The notes below the pieces were generated by a model. That model worked only from the letters and a program-made list of their open reading frames with translations, was not told where the DNA came from and did no database searches. From contig OX393549.1 in assembly GCA_947650365.1 (NCBI GenBank), positions 96,155,514 through 96,219,513 on the forward strand: a DNA stretch of 64,000 nucleotides, given 5' to 3'. How positions within the stretch are numbered: the first letter of the stretch is position 1; every line of letters begins with the position of its first letter. Source of the DNA: Chamaelirium japonicum (taxonomy: Eukaryota > Streptophyta > Magnoliopsida > Liliales > Melanthiaceae). The position numbers and the translations under genes were made by a program. Below are positions 20,088 to 31,613 of the stretch, piece by piece.

Positions 20088-21745
20088 TGTTGTAGCTCGT
20101 GTGTCCTTAGCATGGATTTTCTGTATTAACATTAATAAAGATGACTTTGGTTATTGCTTTAATTATAATACTACTATAGTATATGATAATACTCATATAA
20201 TAAAAGGACCCTAGGGAACACAGTAGGCCACTAAGGTGCATGGAGGATCCATGCTTGGGAGACCCAGTGGACCAGTTCTGTGTAGACCTAGAACTAGTTC
20301 ACAGCTTAGGTGATGCCGGTCGTTTCATCGAGAATAAGTTGTTGGCAGGTAGAGGATGTGGTGAAGTCTCCACCACGGGAACGTGGGATTCCCATTCACC
20401 TGACCAAGCACGATGATCGTGTTGAACAGGAACCAAGACGGTGCACAGTTCAGTGATTCAGACACTGGTGCATAAACCGTCTTACTACTATAGATGACAA
20501 GTCATCAATTCCTAGTCAGATGATCGATCGGGATCTGACGGTGCTCCCACCGCCCGAGTCGTATCATGGCACCAGTAATAGGAGGGACTAAGGATTATCG
20601 GAGTATAGTAGAGAACAGGGTTACGAGGGAGTAACATAAGTTTAGGATCACTAGAGTTCAATTCGCGTCGCACTCTGGGTGGATACACGGGTTAATCGGA
20701 TTAGGGCTGATTAACGAAACTTTTGATGTGTCACCGGAACAGTTAATCAGGGATCCGGTTGGAGCTAGAGATCCCGAACCCTGAAGGTTCCACCCTATCG
20801 TTGCGTATAGGAATTGTTCCACGACCTAGTTGGATATGTTGGATGCGAAGTAGCGCGATGGAGCGCAAGCCCGGAGCTAAAGAACCTAATTCACATATGT
20901 TATGGGCCGTAGGGGTATTTTGATAAATACTGGAATATGGCTCAAAACACATTCAATATGGATCTTAGATTGAGCGGAATAATTCCAGGAGCTCACAGGC
21001 GCTGACGGAATTCGATTCCAAGTAGCGCACCTCACTCAGTCTCTCTTTCAGTTTTCAGCTTTTCGTGAAGGGCGTTTTCGTCCGAGCTTCACGATAGACA
21101 CCCGAAATCCCTAAAAACCGCCCCTCCTTATCCCTATCCATCTAGGGGCCGGCCCAAGCTTCCTTGAGGCTTTGGGAGACCGGCCCTATAAAGGAATAGG
21201 GAGAGGGAGGGGCCGGCCATAGGTTTCCTCATCTCTAGAAAATCCGAACCCCCTAGTCCTCCTCCTTTGTGGTTTCGGCCAAGGAAAAGAGAGGGAGAAG
21301 AAGGGAGAAGGAAGAGGAAGGAAGGAGAAGGAAGAAAGGAGAAAGTGGAGAAGAAAATCTCGCGGCTCGCCATCATCTTCGCAACGGATTCCTCCGTCGG
21401 CTCGAAATCCTTGCACTCAGAGACGGGATTTCGAGGATTCTTCAATTCACAAAGAACAAGGTGCTATCTGACAGTTTCCCTTGCGATTCAAGTGTGGTTC
21501 TTCATCGTTCCGTCATCTCCAGATCATAGATCCATAATATATGATGAATCTAAACACCTAACTAGATGCATACATGTCTTCCATAGATCGTAGTATGCCT
21601 CTAGGGTGTCCGCACATATGCTAAGATCATAGATTTGCATGTAAATTGTTTTGCAGAATTAATTATAATGAAACATACACCGTATGATCTTCGGATCTTT
21701 CTTTTGCTTCCGCTACGACTCTGATTAGCGGATCCAATTTCAACA
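20088..21745 (+). repeat. Element B 5' LTR
   Basis: TATA box CTATAAAGG at 21186-21194, preceded by GACCGGCC. Downstream is a purine-rich transcribed tract (21275-21355, GAGAAGAAGGGAGAAGG-type) that creates spurious Arg/Lys/Glu frames. The 3' copy is at 27667. Confidence 0.95.
21186..21194 (+). promoter_or_regulatory. TATA box in the element B 5' LTR
   Basis: CTATAAAGG within CCGGCCCTATAAAGGAA. The same box is at 28766-28774 in the 3' LTR. Transcription would start about 25-30 bases downstream. Confidence 0.65.
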
Positions 21746-21747
21746 AT

Positions 21748-21759
21748 TGGTATCAGAGC
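21748..21759 (+). promoter_or_regulatory. Primer-binding site, initiator Met tRNA (element B)
   Basis: TGGTATCAGAGC, two bases after the LTR end. It is complementary to the 3' end of initiator methionine tRNA, the usual primer for plant copia elements. Confidence 0.92.
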
Positions 21760-23701
21760 ACGCTTTGGTGTATGTTTTATGCATGAATTTGTGAAAACAT
21801 CATGTGAATATATGATGGCATATGTTTTCGTCAGGGTTCGGTGTAGATCATGCATATGGATTTTGCTATGTATCGTCTTTTTGCAGGTGCCGCACTGAAT
21901 AGTAATCTGTGATTGCATGCATCCAGGGGTCGGACCTCGGATTTAGTTTTTGCATTGATTATTATTGTGCTTGTGGATTTTAAGGCTCTAGATGGGCGAG
22001 GATGGGGGTTGACAATCCTCGGTTCCCTGGCCATATTTTTAGGATTATCTTCTTTTCTTTCTAGCGAAATTGTACACGAACGAGCACTTGCTCGGAGCGT
22101 GTTAGTTTTTCAGTCACAGAAAGAAGGAGATAATGCTTCATCCACGGTTCGGGCAAGCGGTACCATGGCGTGCAAAGACCCGGCGAAAGAGTGCAAGTTA
22201 GTGATGATGGGGATCGTCGTCAGAGATCGCGTAGAACGGAAAAGCAGGATATCTTGGCTGTGCTATTCAGGTTCAGGGGTCGGACCCTGGACTTGATTCA
22301 GTTTGGATGTTTTTCTGTTGATTCTCTTTAGTTATTGTTTAGAGAACCCCGATGATAATTTTATTATCTTGCTTGTGAGTTTGTCTCTAGATCAGGCTTA
22401 GGGTTAGTACTAAGCTTATGGATTCATCGGTGTCTCTAAATGGTTCTAACACGTGCGAATCCGGTGGCTAGCTAAAAGGAAAGGCGGTAACCGCCTTCGT
22501 GGTAGTTCAGGTAGCCAAGTACTGTGCACCGAGATAGACGCAGTGTTAGATTTGTTTATAGATAATTAACTAATATCTCCATAAGAAGTATGATAACCCT
22601 AGTGGGATGCCCTTTCCCTACGTGGTCCTAGCGACCAAGTTAGGTTAGGATTTCATTGTGTGATACCCGTTTCTAGATGACGTTTGATGGTAGTATGAAC
22701 TCATCACGATTTGGTTATGCCACCATTAGGTTGAGGTCCGACGGAGGTTGTCGGATGTCCCTATTTGGCCAGCATCAAAACCTGTAATGAGATGAGGTCT
22801 ACTATGACATCAGGCATCAAATTGTGAACGAGGCGTCATCGTAGTGGGAGTCCTTTCCACGTTGACCTTAGGCTAGGCTCCAGATCTTAGGATTATGGGC
22901 AAACTAGTGAAGTATCGGGGTCCTTGGAATCTGTGTAATGTGATCCTTGCAAGAAAGGCAAAAACTGAGTATTCAAGGTAGGGACTATGATATTTTCCGA
23001 GGAGACTAATGCTTTGCGGGAAGGTTTGTAATCCTAGTGGGAGCATGGTAGACCAGGGTCTAAGTCTATGAGGTCGTGACCTATCTAGATATACATAAAA
23101 CCTCATAAAGAAGGGATGTGTAAGAGGTTCCCTCCAAAGGGGAGCCCCTGGCCTCCACAATCAACCGGCTAAGGGTCTGGGTGGGAGGTACAAAGTTCAA
23201 TATTCCCACCGGGTGAGAGCTATGTTTCCTTCCATGTTGGTTCGCCTAGTGGTTTCCTTCGGGATATGAAGGATGCCGGTGGCAGTGGGTGACGGTTTTT
23301 TTCCTGCACCGCGGGAGCCTATGAACCCATCTGCCGACACCACCTAGATTTGTGGGAAGCATCCGAAAGCTTGTGTGAAGTCACTGTTGCTGCGCACGCG
23401 GGTCACATAAAGCTGGCCAAAAGGAGACTGGGAGGTCTTTCAGTTTACCATGGGTAATTCTGATGAAGACTGGGCCGTAAAAGCCCTGTTGGCAGAAGCG
23501 GTTGCATGCTCTCACCGAGATGCTATCTCCAATTCAAGGCCGATAGTCTCAGTACTCGAGCCCAGGGAATTTAGATTCCTGGATACTCCACTTGAGGTAG
23601 TGAAGACATAGCGGCTGAAGTATACATTATCTATTTCTAAATTCCATAAAATAGATTGTAGTAAGCCCTAATTTTGCTTTAAACCATTGTTTACAGAAAT
23701 C
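21760..23701 (+). other. Long untranslated leader of element B
   Basis: No convincing ORF continues through it. It contains the palindrome CGAGCACTTGCTCG (22081-22094) and two GGGGTCGGACC-type palindromes (21926-21936 and 22271-22292). All three have counterparts in the leader of element A, and two have counterparts in what remains of C. In retroelements this region carries packaging and dimerisation signals. Confidence 0.7.
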
Positions 23702-26700
23702 ATGACCAAGCTCGACCCCCTTGCCTCCATACTTAATGATAACAAACTTACGGGACCAAACTACGAGGACTGGAAGCGTAACCTGATGCTCGTCCTAAGG
23801 GTTGGCAAACACACAATTGCCCTAAGTACCCCTCAACCGGCCATACCGGGACCAAGTGCAACTGAGGCTCAGTTAAAGGAATGGAAAGACTGGCTAGATG
23901 CTGATGAGATGTGCAAGTGCTACATAGTGGCGTCCTTGCAGACCGTCCTTCAGAAGCAAGTCGAAGACATGGCCTTCGCTTCAGACATGATGCTCTACAT
24001 AAAGGAAATGTTCGAGGGTCGTAGTCGGGTAACTCATTACCTGACTATCAAGAAATTGGTGTCCATGAAGATGGCAGAGGGGACTTTAGTTCGGGATCAT
24101 ATGCTGAAATTATTTGGCTATATGAACGAGCTTGGTTTCTTCGATGTCATCTTGGATGCAGAGATCCAGACCGACATTTTCCTCATGTCTCTGTCAGGAG
24201 CGTTTGAGGGCTTCGTTAACAACTTCAACCTTAACTGGTTGGAGATGTCTAACGCAGAGCTCCTAGCGGCGCTCCAGGCGGTAGAGGATGGGATGAAGGC
24301 AGGAGCCCAATCCCTGAACGTGGAGTGAAATTCTTCTCTGAAAGCCAAAGGCAAGTTTCAGAAAAGAAAGTCTAAGAAGCCCGTGAAGATGGGCCAGGTG
24401 CAGTTGCAGGTTCCTAAGCAGAATAGTCCGGCGAAGCCCAAAGGAGAATATTTCCGATGCGGCAAGAAGGGGCACTGAAAGGGCGACTACCGTGCGCCTC
24501 CCAAGAAGGCTGAGACAGGTATATCTCAAATCCACATAGTGGAATCCCTTGTAGCATCTAGTTGTTCTCCAGTTTCATGGATTGTGGATTCTGGTTCCAC
24601 TAACCATGCTTGCAATAATTTACAGGGGTTCAAGGAGACAAGAAAACTGGGTGATGGGGAGATAATCCTAAGCATAGGAACTGAGGCCGTGGCAGAGGCT
24701 GAAGCAGTTGGAGATATCATCTTGCAGTTCCTTGATGGAAGAAGTTTATTACTTAGAGACATACTTTATGTACCGTCCTTGAGACGAAATTTAATTTTTG
24801 TTTCCTTATTGAATAATGAAGGTTTTTCAGTTTAATTTGATGCTTCTGGTGTGTCAATTAAATTGAATGGTTCCTTTGTTTGTAAGGAAAAGACACAGAA
24901 TGGTCTCTATGTAATTAACTCCAATCATAAGCAGGATAACATAACTAAAGCATGTGTAATTAATTCATCTAAAAGGAAAAATCCCTCAGATAATCCAACA
25001 CTCTTTTGGCATCTAAGGCTTGGACATATAGCCTCAGACAGGATTCACAGGTTGGTTAAGGTAGGACTTTTAGGTCTAGATGTTTCAGAAAAGCCTACCG
25101 ACGTGTGAGTCTTGCCTGGAAGGCAAGATGACTAAAAGATCTTTCCGAGCCAAAGGTAGCAGATTTAAGGAGGTGTTAGAGTTAGTACACACTGATGTAT
25201 GTGGGCCCATAAGTGTCCGTGCCATAGGAGGCTTCGAGTATTTTATCACCTTCACAGATGATCACTCGAGGTTTGGATATATATATACCTAATGCGGCGA
25301 AAGTCTGAATCCTTTGATAAGTTCAAGGAGTTCAGAGCTGAAGCAAAAAAGCAGACGAGTAAAAGTATCAAGTCTCTTCGATCGGATCAAGGAGGCGAAT
25401 ACCTATCGGATGAATTTATTGGGTACCTACGTGAGCATGGGATCGTATCCCAGTTGACTGCACCAGAGATACCACAACAAAACGGTGTATCTGAGAGGAG
25501 AAACCGAACTTTGTTAGACATGGTTCGGACTATGATGAGTTATGCAACATTGCCACCTAGTTTTTGGGGATATGCCCTAGAAACGACATCATATACTTTG
25601 AACTTTGTTCCATCAAAGTCAGTACCCCTAACTCCTTGGGAGCTATGGTTGAAGCGAAAGCCAAGCCTACAGCACTTTAGGATTTGGGGTTGTCCAGCAC
25701 ATGTGCGGAAGGACAAGCGAGATAAGATGGAGTAAAAAACTAAGGTATGTATGTTCGTTGGGTATCCAAAAGGGACAAAGGGTGGTTTATTTTATGATCC
25801 TGAGGATAGAAAGGTTGTTGTCTCAACGAACGCCGTATTCCTAGAACAGGATTATTTAATAGACCATAAGCCCACCAGTAAAGTAGGTCTTGAAGAATTG
25901 CTTGGTACTGATGGGAGTACGCAGACAGAAAATATAGTGGGAGCCGATACCACTAAGATTAACGATACTGTAGAATCGACTCCTATGGAACCATCGCAGG
26001 CTCATCGTAGTGGGAGGACCACAAGTACTCCTGATAGATACATTGGAGAAGCCTTTATGGTGGATCCAGAGTTTCAGGAGGATGATCCTCTAAACTATGA
26101 CGAAGCGATGGTATCCTCTGACAATGCAGCATGGCAGGAAGCCATGGAGGCAGAACTGACATCAATGTCCCAAAACTCGGTTTGGACACTTGTAACACCA
26201 TCTCACAACATTAAACCTGTTGGGTGTAAGTGGGTGTACAAAAGAAAAAAAGGTCCGGATGGTACCGTTGAGACTTACAAAGTTAGACTAGTCGCTAAGG
26301 GTTATACCCAGCGAAAAGGGATCGACTATGACGAAACCTTTTCGCCAGTGGCTATGCTTAAGTCTATCCGGATCCTCTTGTCCATTGCAGCCCATTATGA
26401 TTTGGATATCTGGCAAATGGACGTCAAGACCGCATTCCTCAACGAAGATTTGGAAGAAGACATCTAAATATCTCAGTCTCCAGGCTTTGTCGCAAAAGGT
26501 CAGAAAGGTCTGGTGTGCAAGTTGCAAAGGTCCATTTATGGACTGAAGCAAGCATCCAGAAGTTGGAACATGCGTTTTGATCAGGCTATCCAGTCTTATA
26601 GATTTGAGCAGAACGTGGATGAACCATGTGTTTATAAAAGGAGCGATAAGTCTGCAGTAGTTTTTCTAGTGCTTTACGTAGACGATATCCTGCTCATTGG

Positions 26701-27652
26701 AAACGATTTTGGAACGTTGTCTACAGTGAAGGTGTGGTTATCCTCTCAATTTGACATAAAAGACCTGGGTGAAGCGAGTTATGTTCTAGGGATCAAGGTA
26801 ACTCGAGATCGCCAAAATAAGACTCTCTCGCTATCACAGTCAGCCTACATAGATACTATCTTGGTCAGATTCAGTATGCACAACTCCAAGAAGGGACTGG
26901 TTCCATTCAGACATGGAATAAAATTATCCAAGGATCAGGGTCCTAAGACTCCTGAGGAGAGGGCAGAGATGCAGAAGATACCTTATGCTTTGGCTGTAGG
27001 GAGTCTGATGTATGCCATGCAGTGCACGAGACCAAATATATGCTATGTAGTAGGCATGATGGGCAGGTATCAGTCAAATCCGGGTCCAGGGCACTGGACT
27101 GCTGTAAAAAGTATACTCAAGTATCTCCGTAGAACGAGAGATTATGAGTTAGTTTCACAGGAACTGATGCCGATTGGATATACGGATTTTGACTTTGCGT
27201 CAGATCCGGAATCCAGGAGATCGACGTCAGGGTTTGTGTTTTTATTAGGAGGAGGAGCTGTCGGTTGGAGGAGCATGAAGCAGGGATGCATCGCGGATTC
27301 GACGATAGAGGCTGAGTACGTTGCGGCGTGCGAAGCAGCTAAGGAGGCGGTGTGGCTCAAGAAGTTTCTCACGGACTTAGGATGCGTATCGGGAGCTCAA
27401 GATCCTATTGTCCTTTACTGTGACAATAGTGGAGCGGTAGCACAATCCAAGGAGCCAAGATATCACCAGAAGAGCAAGCATATCGAGCGGAAATACTACA
27501 TTATCCGGGACTTGCAGAAGCGAGGGGAGGTTGCAATGACTCAGGTGGCGTCTGCAGATAACATGGTGGACCCTTTCACAAAGGCGTTACCGACCAAGGC
27601 TTTTGACAAGCACGTGGATGCCATGGGAGTTAAGACTGTTGTTCCCCGCTAG
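23702..27652 (+). pseudogene. Element B gag-pol polyprotein, decayed (Ty1/copia)
   Basis: It starts at ATG 23702 (MTKLDPLASILN). Order: capsid-type gag, zinc knuckle, protease (IVDSGSTNHAC at about 24587-24619), GAG-pre-integrase (HLRLGH), integrase core, reverse transcriptase with YVDD (about 26680), RNase H and the end at 27652. This is the standard copia order; the protein would be about 1317 residues. Damage: stops at 24326, 24475, 24833, 25733 and 26465, a one-base insertion near 25095 and a two-base TA insertion near 25280 that together restore the frame. The zinc knuckle (about 24453-24493) has lost its first and last Cys (Cys to Tyr) and its Trp (now a stop), all single G-to-A changes. 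It is a sister of element A, with the same start and arrangement. Confidence 0.93.
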
Positions 27653-27654
27653 GC

Positions 27655-27666
27655 CAAGTGGGAGAT
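27655..27666 (+). other. Polypurine tract of element B
   Basis: CAAGTGGGAGAT directly before the 3' LTR and just after the gag-pol stop. Confidence 0.8.
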
Positions 27667-29325
27667 TGTTATAGCTCGTGTGTCCTTAGCATGGATTTTC
27701 TGTATTAGCATTAATAAAGATGACTTTGGTTATTGCTTTAATTAGAATACTACTATGGTATATGATAATAGTCATATAATAAAAGGACCCTAGGGAACAC
27801 AGTAGGCCACTGAGGCGCATGGAGGATCCATGCTTGGGAGACCCAGTGGACCAGTTCTGTGTAGACCTAGAACTAGTTCACAGCTTAGGTGATGCCGGGC
27901 GCTTCACCGAGAACAAGTTGTTGGCAGGTAGAGGATGTGGTGAAGTCTCTACCACGGGAATGTGGGATTCCCTTTCACCTGACCAAGCACGATGATCGTG
28001 TTGAACAGGAACCAAGAAGGTGCACAGTTCAGTGATTCAGACACTGGTGTATAAACCGTCTTACCACTATAGATGACAAGTCATCAATTCCTAGTCAGAT
28101 GATCGATCGGGATCTGACGGTGCTCCCCACCGCCCGAGTCGTATCATGGCACCAGTAATAGGAGGGACTAAGGATTATCGGAGTATAGTAGAGAACAGGG
28201 TTACGAGAGAGTAACATAAGTTTAGGATCACTAGAGTTCAACTCGCGTCGTACACTGGGTGGCTACGCGGGTTAATCGGATTATGACTGATTAACGAAAC
28301 TTTCGGTGTGTCACCGGAACAGTTAATCAGGGATCCGATTGGAGCTAGAGATCCCGAACCCTGAAGGCTCCACCCTGTCGTTGCATATAGGAATTGTTCC
28401 CCGACCTAGTTGGATACGTTGGATGCGAAGTAGCACGATGGAGCGCAAGTCCGGAGCCAAAGAACCTAATTCACATGTATTACGGGCCGTAGGGGTATTT
28501 TAGTAAATACTGGAATATAGCTCAGAATACATTGAATATGGATCTTAGATTGAGCGGAATAATTCCAGGAGCTCACAGGCGCTGGCGGAATTCGATTCCG
28601 AGTAGCGCACCTCACTCAGTCTCTCTTTCAGTTTTCCGCTTTTCGTGAAGGGCGTTTTCGTCCGAGCTTCACGATAGACACCCGGAATCCCTAAAAACCG
28701 CCCCCCCTTATCCCTATCCATCTAGGGGCCGGCCCAAGCTTCCTTGAGGCTTTGGGAGATCGGCCCTATAAAGGAATAGGGAGAGGGAGGGGCCGACCAT
28801 AGGTCTCCTCTCCTCTTGAAAATCCGAACCCCCCTTGTCCTCCTCCTTTGTGGTTTCGGCCAAGGAAAAGAGAGGGAGAAGAAGGGAGAAGGAAGAGGAA
28901 GGAAGGAGAAGGAAGAAAGGAGAAAGACGAGGAGAAAATCTCACGGCTCGCCATCGTCTTCGTAACGGATTCCTCCGTCGGCTCGAAATCCTTGCACTTA
29001 GTGACGGGATTTCGAGGATTCTTCAATTCGCAACGGACAGGTGCTATCTGACAGTTTCCCTTGCGATTCAAGTGCAATTCTTCATCGTTCCGTCATCTCC
29101 GATTCATAGATCCATAAGGTATGATGAATCTAAACACCTAACTAGATGCATGCATGTCTTTCGTAGATCGTAGTATGCCTCTAGGGTGTCCGCACATATG
29201 CTAAGATCATAGATTTGCATGTAGATTGTTTTGTAGAATTAATTGCAATAAAACATACACCGTATTAACCTTGGATCTTTCTTTTGCTTCCGCTACGACT
29301 CTGATTAGCAGATCCAATTCCAACA
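27667..29325 (+). repeat. Element B 3' LTR
   Basis: It starts TGTTATAGCTCG and ends CCAATTCCAACA, followed by CATCG. It differs from the 5' LTR by scattered single-base changes, mostly transitions, and one single-base indel (CTCCCACC versus CTCCCCACC near 28122). Confidence 0.95.
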
Positions 29326-29975
29326 CATCGTACCACTGATTACCCCATCGAGTAATCAAACCCGGTCAACAGTCCAACTTATGACCACCAGCCCTGGATT
29401 CGGTATGATGTAAGTCAGATCAAGGAAAGCACCTCCCGTTAAGGATTTGGATGACCTGTAGGAGTGGCATGTTGATGCGAAGCCAACTGGGTAACCCAGC
29501 ACACCTTGATTTTATATCACATAACTTGATCCTCTCAATTTGGTGCACCAAAGCACCACACAACTGTTTAGCCCACCAGACATGGTTCCTTAGGGTTTAG
29601 GATCGTTTTACCCTAAGCAGAAACATGGCTTAGTGCACCAGTGTCTGCTCACTAATCTGTGCACTGTGTTGGTTCTTGTTCGGCTACAGATACTGTGTCT
29701 GGTGATGACCATGGTGAATACTCCCCATGCACTGTCATCATCAATAACTTATCATGATGTAGCGACCAACCTGATCATAGCTGTAAACTAATTTAAGTTT
29801 CATGAGACCAACCCACTTACAACTCAGTGAATTATCATGTAGCCATAACTCTTTGTTTTAATAAAAACACGTAATTGTATTATGTACCAACATGCATCTC
29901 ATAGAATAACATTCATCCTTTATTATTAGATCAAAACTCAGAGTTTTACAAGCTTAGAACACACCAATTCTAATA
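29326..29975 (-). repeat. Copia element C: 5' LTR, remaining part
   Basis: This continues C's LTR after the element B insertion. It aligns with 39761-40416 and 47621-48274 in the LTRs of element A. The outer end reads TTCTAATA where A has TCCTAACA, so the terminus is mutated and placed at about 29975. What follows is interior sequence of gypsy D, so C inserted into D. C's other flank is outside the window, so its target duplication cannot be checked. Confidence 0.85.
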
Positions 29976-30171
29976 GATGTTGCATCACCACCGCCACCTC
30001 GCAGTACCTCCGTCCCAGGTCAGCAATAAGCCCCCTCATCCCTGCTACTTCTTCCATTGCTTCTACTGTGGGCCCCACTCGGGAGATACCCGTAATCAAA
30101 CAATACCTGTAATCAAATAAAAATTATGTTTCCTTAAGCCTGACGTTCCTGATGTCGAGCTTCTGCTAACT
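29976..30171. other. Element D sequence between element C and the antisense ORF
   Basis: No clear domain. By comparison with element E, the upstream (plant-mobile-domain) half of the antisense gene should lie here or further left, beyond the element C insertion. I see no recognisable trace of it in these 196 bases. Confidence 0.4.
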
Positions 30172-31613
30172 ATGATGGAGGTTGAGTCCGGAATGGTATG
30201 CATTCTGATGGGGAATTTTCCTGGCGATCTTTCAGTCCCTCTCTGGGTCACCGTGATGACCCCCGAGATAGAAACTCAGGGAAAGAGAAAGAAGAGGAAA
30301 CCCACACGACCATCTACCCCCGGCCCTCAAATCGGTACTAGGCTCGTCGATCTGGTTCGCCAAGCTCACGAGGCATTCCTGAGCGAGCAGGTGGAGCAGC
30401 AGCAGCTGAAAGCCGTCCAAGAGGCGAAGCTCGATTCGGAGCTTGACTAGACGAGCTCGGACGATGAAGAGTCTGGTCGACCTGAGCCTCCCCCTCAAAT
30501 CATCTCCGGCACACATACACCAGGCAAGGGGCCTCATGTGACGCCTCCAACAACTCCCTCAGCGGGATTGAGGCCCCACAGGGCAAAGTTCCGTTGCCTA
30601 CCTAAGGTGTGAACACCCTAAGGGAAAGCGAGCTGGATTCTTCCGCCTCTGCTATGGCGCTTCGTCCTCCCTTTCTGCCCGGATCGGCTTCTCCAAGCCG
30701 TCTACGAAGGTAGATTAGGCCGAGGTCGATCCCATGGGGGACCTGGGGGACTTGGTCTACAAGTCTCCTCCCATGGGGGATATAGGATCTGAGTCATCAA
30801 GCTCGGGCTCTGAAGCTTTGAGCTTGGAGTCGGAGCCCGAAGGCCAAACTGGCGATCTTGGCCCAGAGGGTGGAGAAAGCCGCATCCTAGAGATTCCTAC
30901 TTCGGCCCCTACAGCTACAGTGCCTGCCCCCAATATTGCTTCCACTTTGGGCCCTAGCGGTCAAAGTGGTCTGGGGACTCAACTTTCTTCAGGCGAAGAG
31001 GCCAGGGCACCTCACTATCCCCATGAGATCTTTGGCCGCAATATCTTCGATCGATCTCCGTACGTCACCGTCTACAATAAGCTCTCCGAGGTAACACCCT
31101 TGTCTTTTCTCTTTTCCTTTAGTTTCATTCCCTGATCGCTTTACTTGCCTTTTTCAGGTGGAGAAAAAGAGTATGGCTCTCGCTGCGGAGGTTGCCACCG
31201 TTGGCAGAGACCTCATCGCCTTGTTCGACGATTCCCTTTTGGGATCCGAACGCAAGGCGGACCGCTCTGATGAGCTGAAAGCGGAGGTGAAAGAGCTAAG
31301 AGCGGAGCTGGCACTGGCAGAGGAAGCTCATGCCCAATCTGCCGTCGAGCTCTAAGAAGCTAGGACGGCTAAGGAGACAGCACAATTGGAGATGACCAAA
31401 CTCCTGAGCGAGGTGACTGTATTGAAGGCCGAAGTTGCCGCAATAAAGGAAGCACATTCCAAGGGCCTGCAAGTCTAGCAAAGCCACTTCCAGGCCCAGC
31501 TAGAGGAGCTCCACAAGAAGGGCACGACTGCTGCCGTTGATAAATACAAGACAGAGAGGTCAAAGAAGAGGCGCCGAGGGGATGACAGTGGGGCGGACAC
31601 GAGCAAACCATGA
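30172..31613 (+). pseudogene. Antisense ORF of gypsy D, spliced, coiled-coil protein, decayed
   Basis: It runs opposite to D's pol and ends before the pol stop. Segments: a charged piece at 30172-30450 with a KRKKRKP basic patch, a Ser/Pro/Glu-rich piece at 30734-31090 (SSSSGSEALSLESEPEG), and a Lys/Glu/Ala heptad-rich piece at 31158-31610 ending in SKKRRRGDD, likely a nuclear signal. A 67-base intron at 31091-31157 (GTAACA...TTTTTCAG) joins LSE to VEKK in frame (phase 0). Damage: stops at 30448, near 30610, 31353 and 31476, and a frameshift between 30610 and 30734. AATAAA occurs at about 31656. Extra antisense genes at this place are known in Tat-type elements; the function is unknown. Confidence 0.65.

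Larger units (their letters stand above)
20088..29325 (+). mobile_element. Copia element B, complete, inserted in the LTR of element C
   Basis: Two near-identical LTRs (20088-21745 and 27667-29325; 1658 and 1659 bp) start TGTT(G/A)TAGCTCG and end CCAATTYCAACA. The 5-bp target duplication is CATCG (20083-20087 and 29326-29330). The uninterrupted target is seen in both LTRs of element A (ACATCGTACC at about 39761 and 47621). The element has an initiator-Met primer site, a leader of about 1.95 kb, one gag-pol frame and a polypurine tract. The gene is broken by several stops and two small insertions, so it is non-autonomous now. Confidence 0.97.

Noticed and set aside
21267-21593. Arg/Lys/Glu ORFs in element B
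   Set aside because: They derive from the purine tract of the LTR and are present again at 28835-29173 only because the LTR is duplicated.
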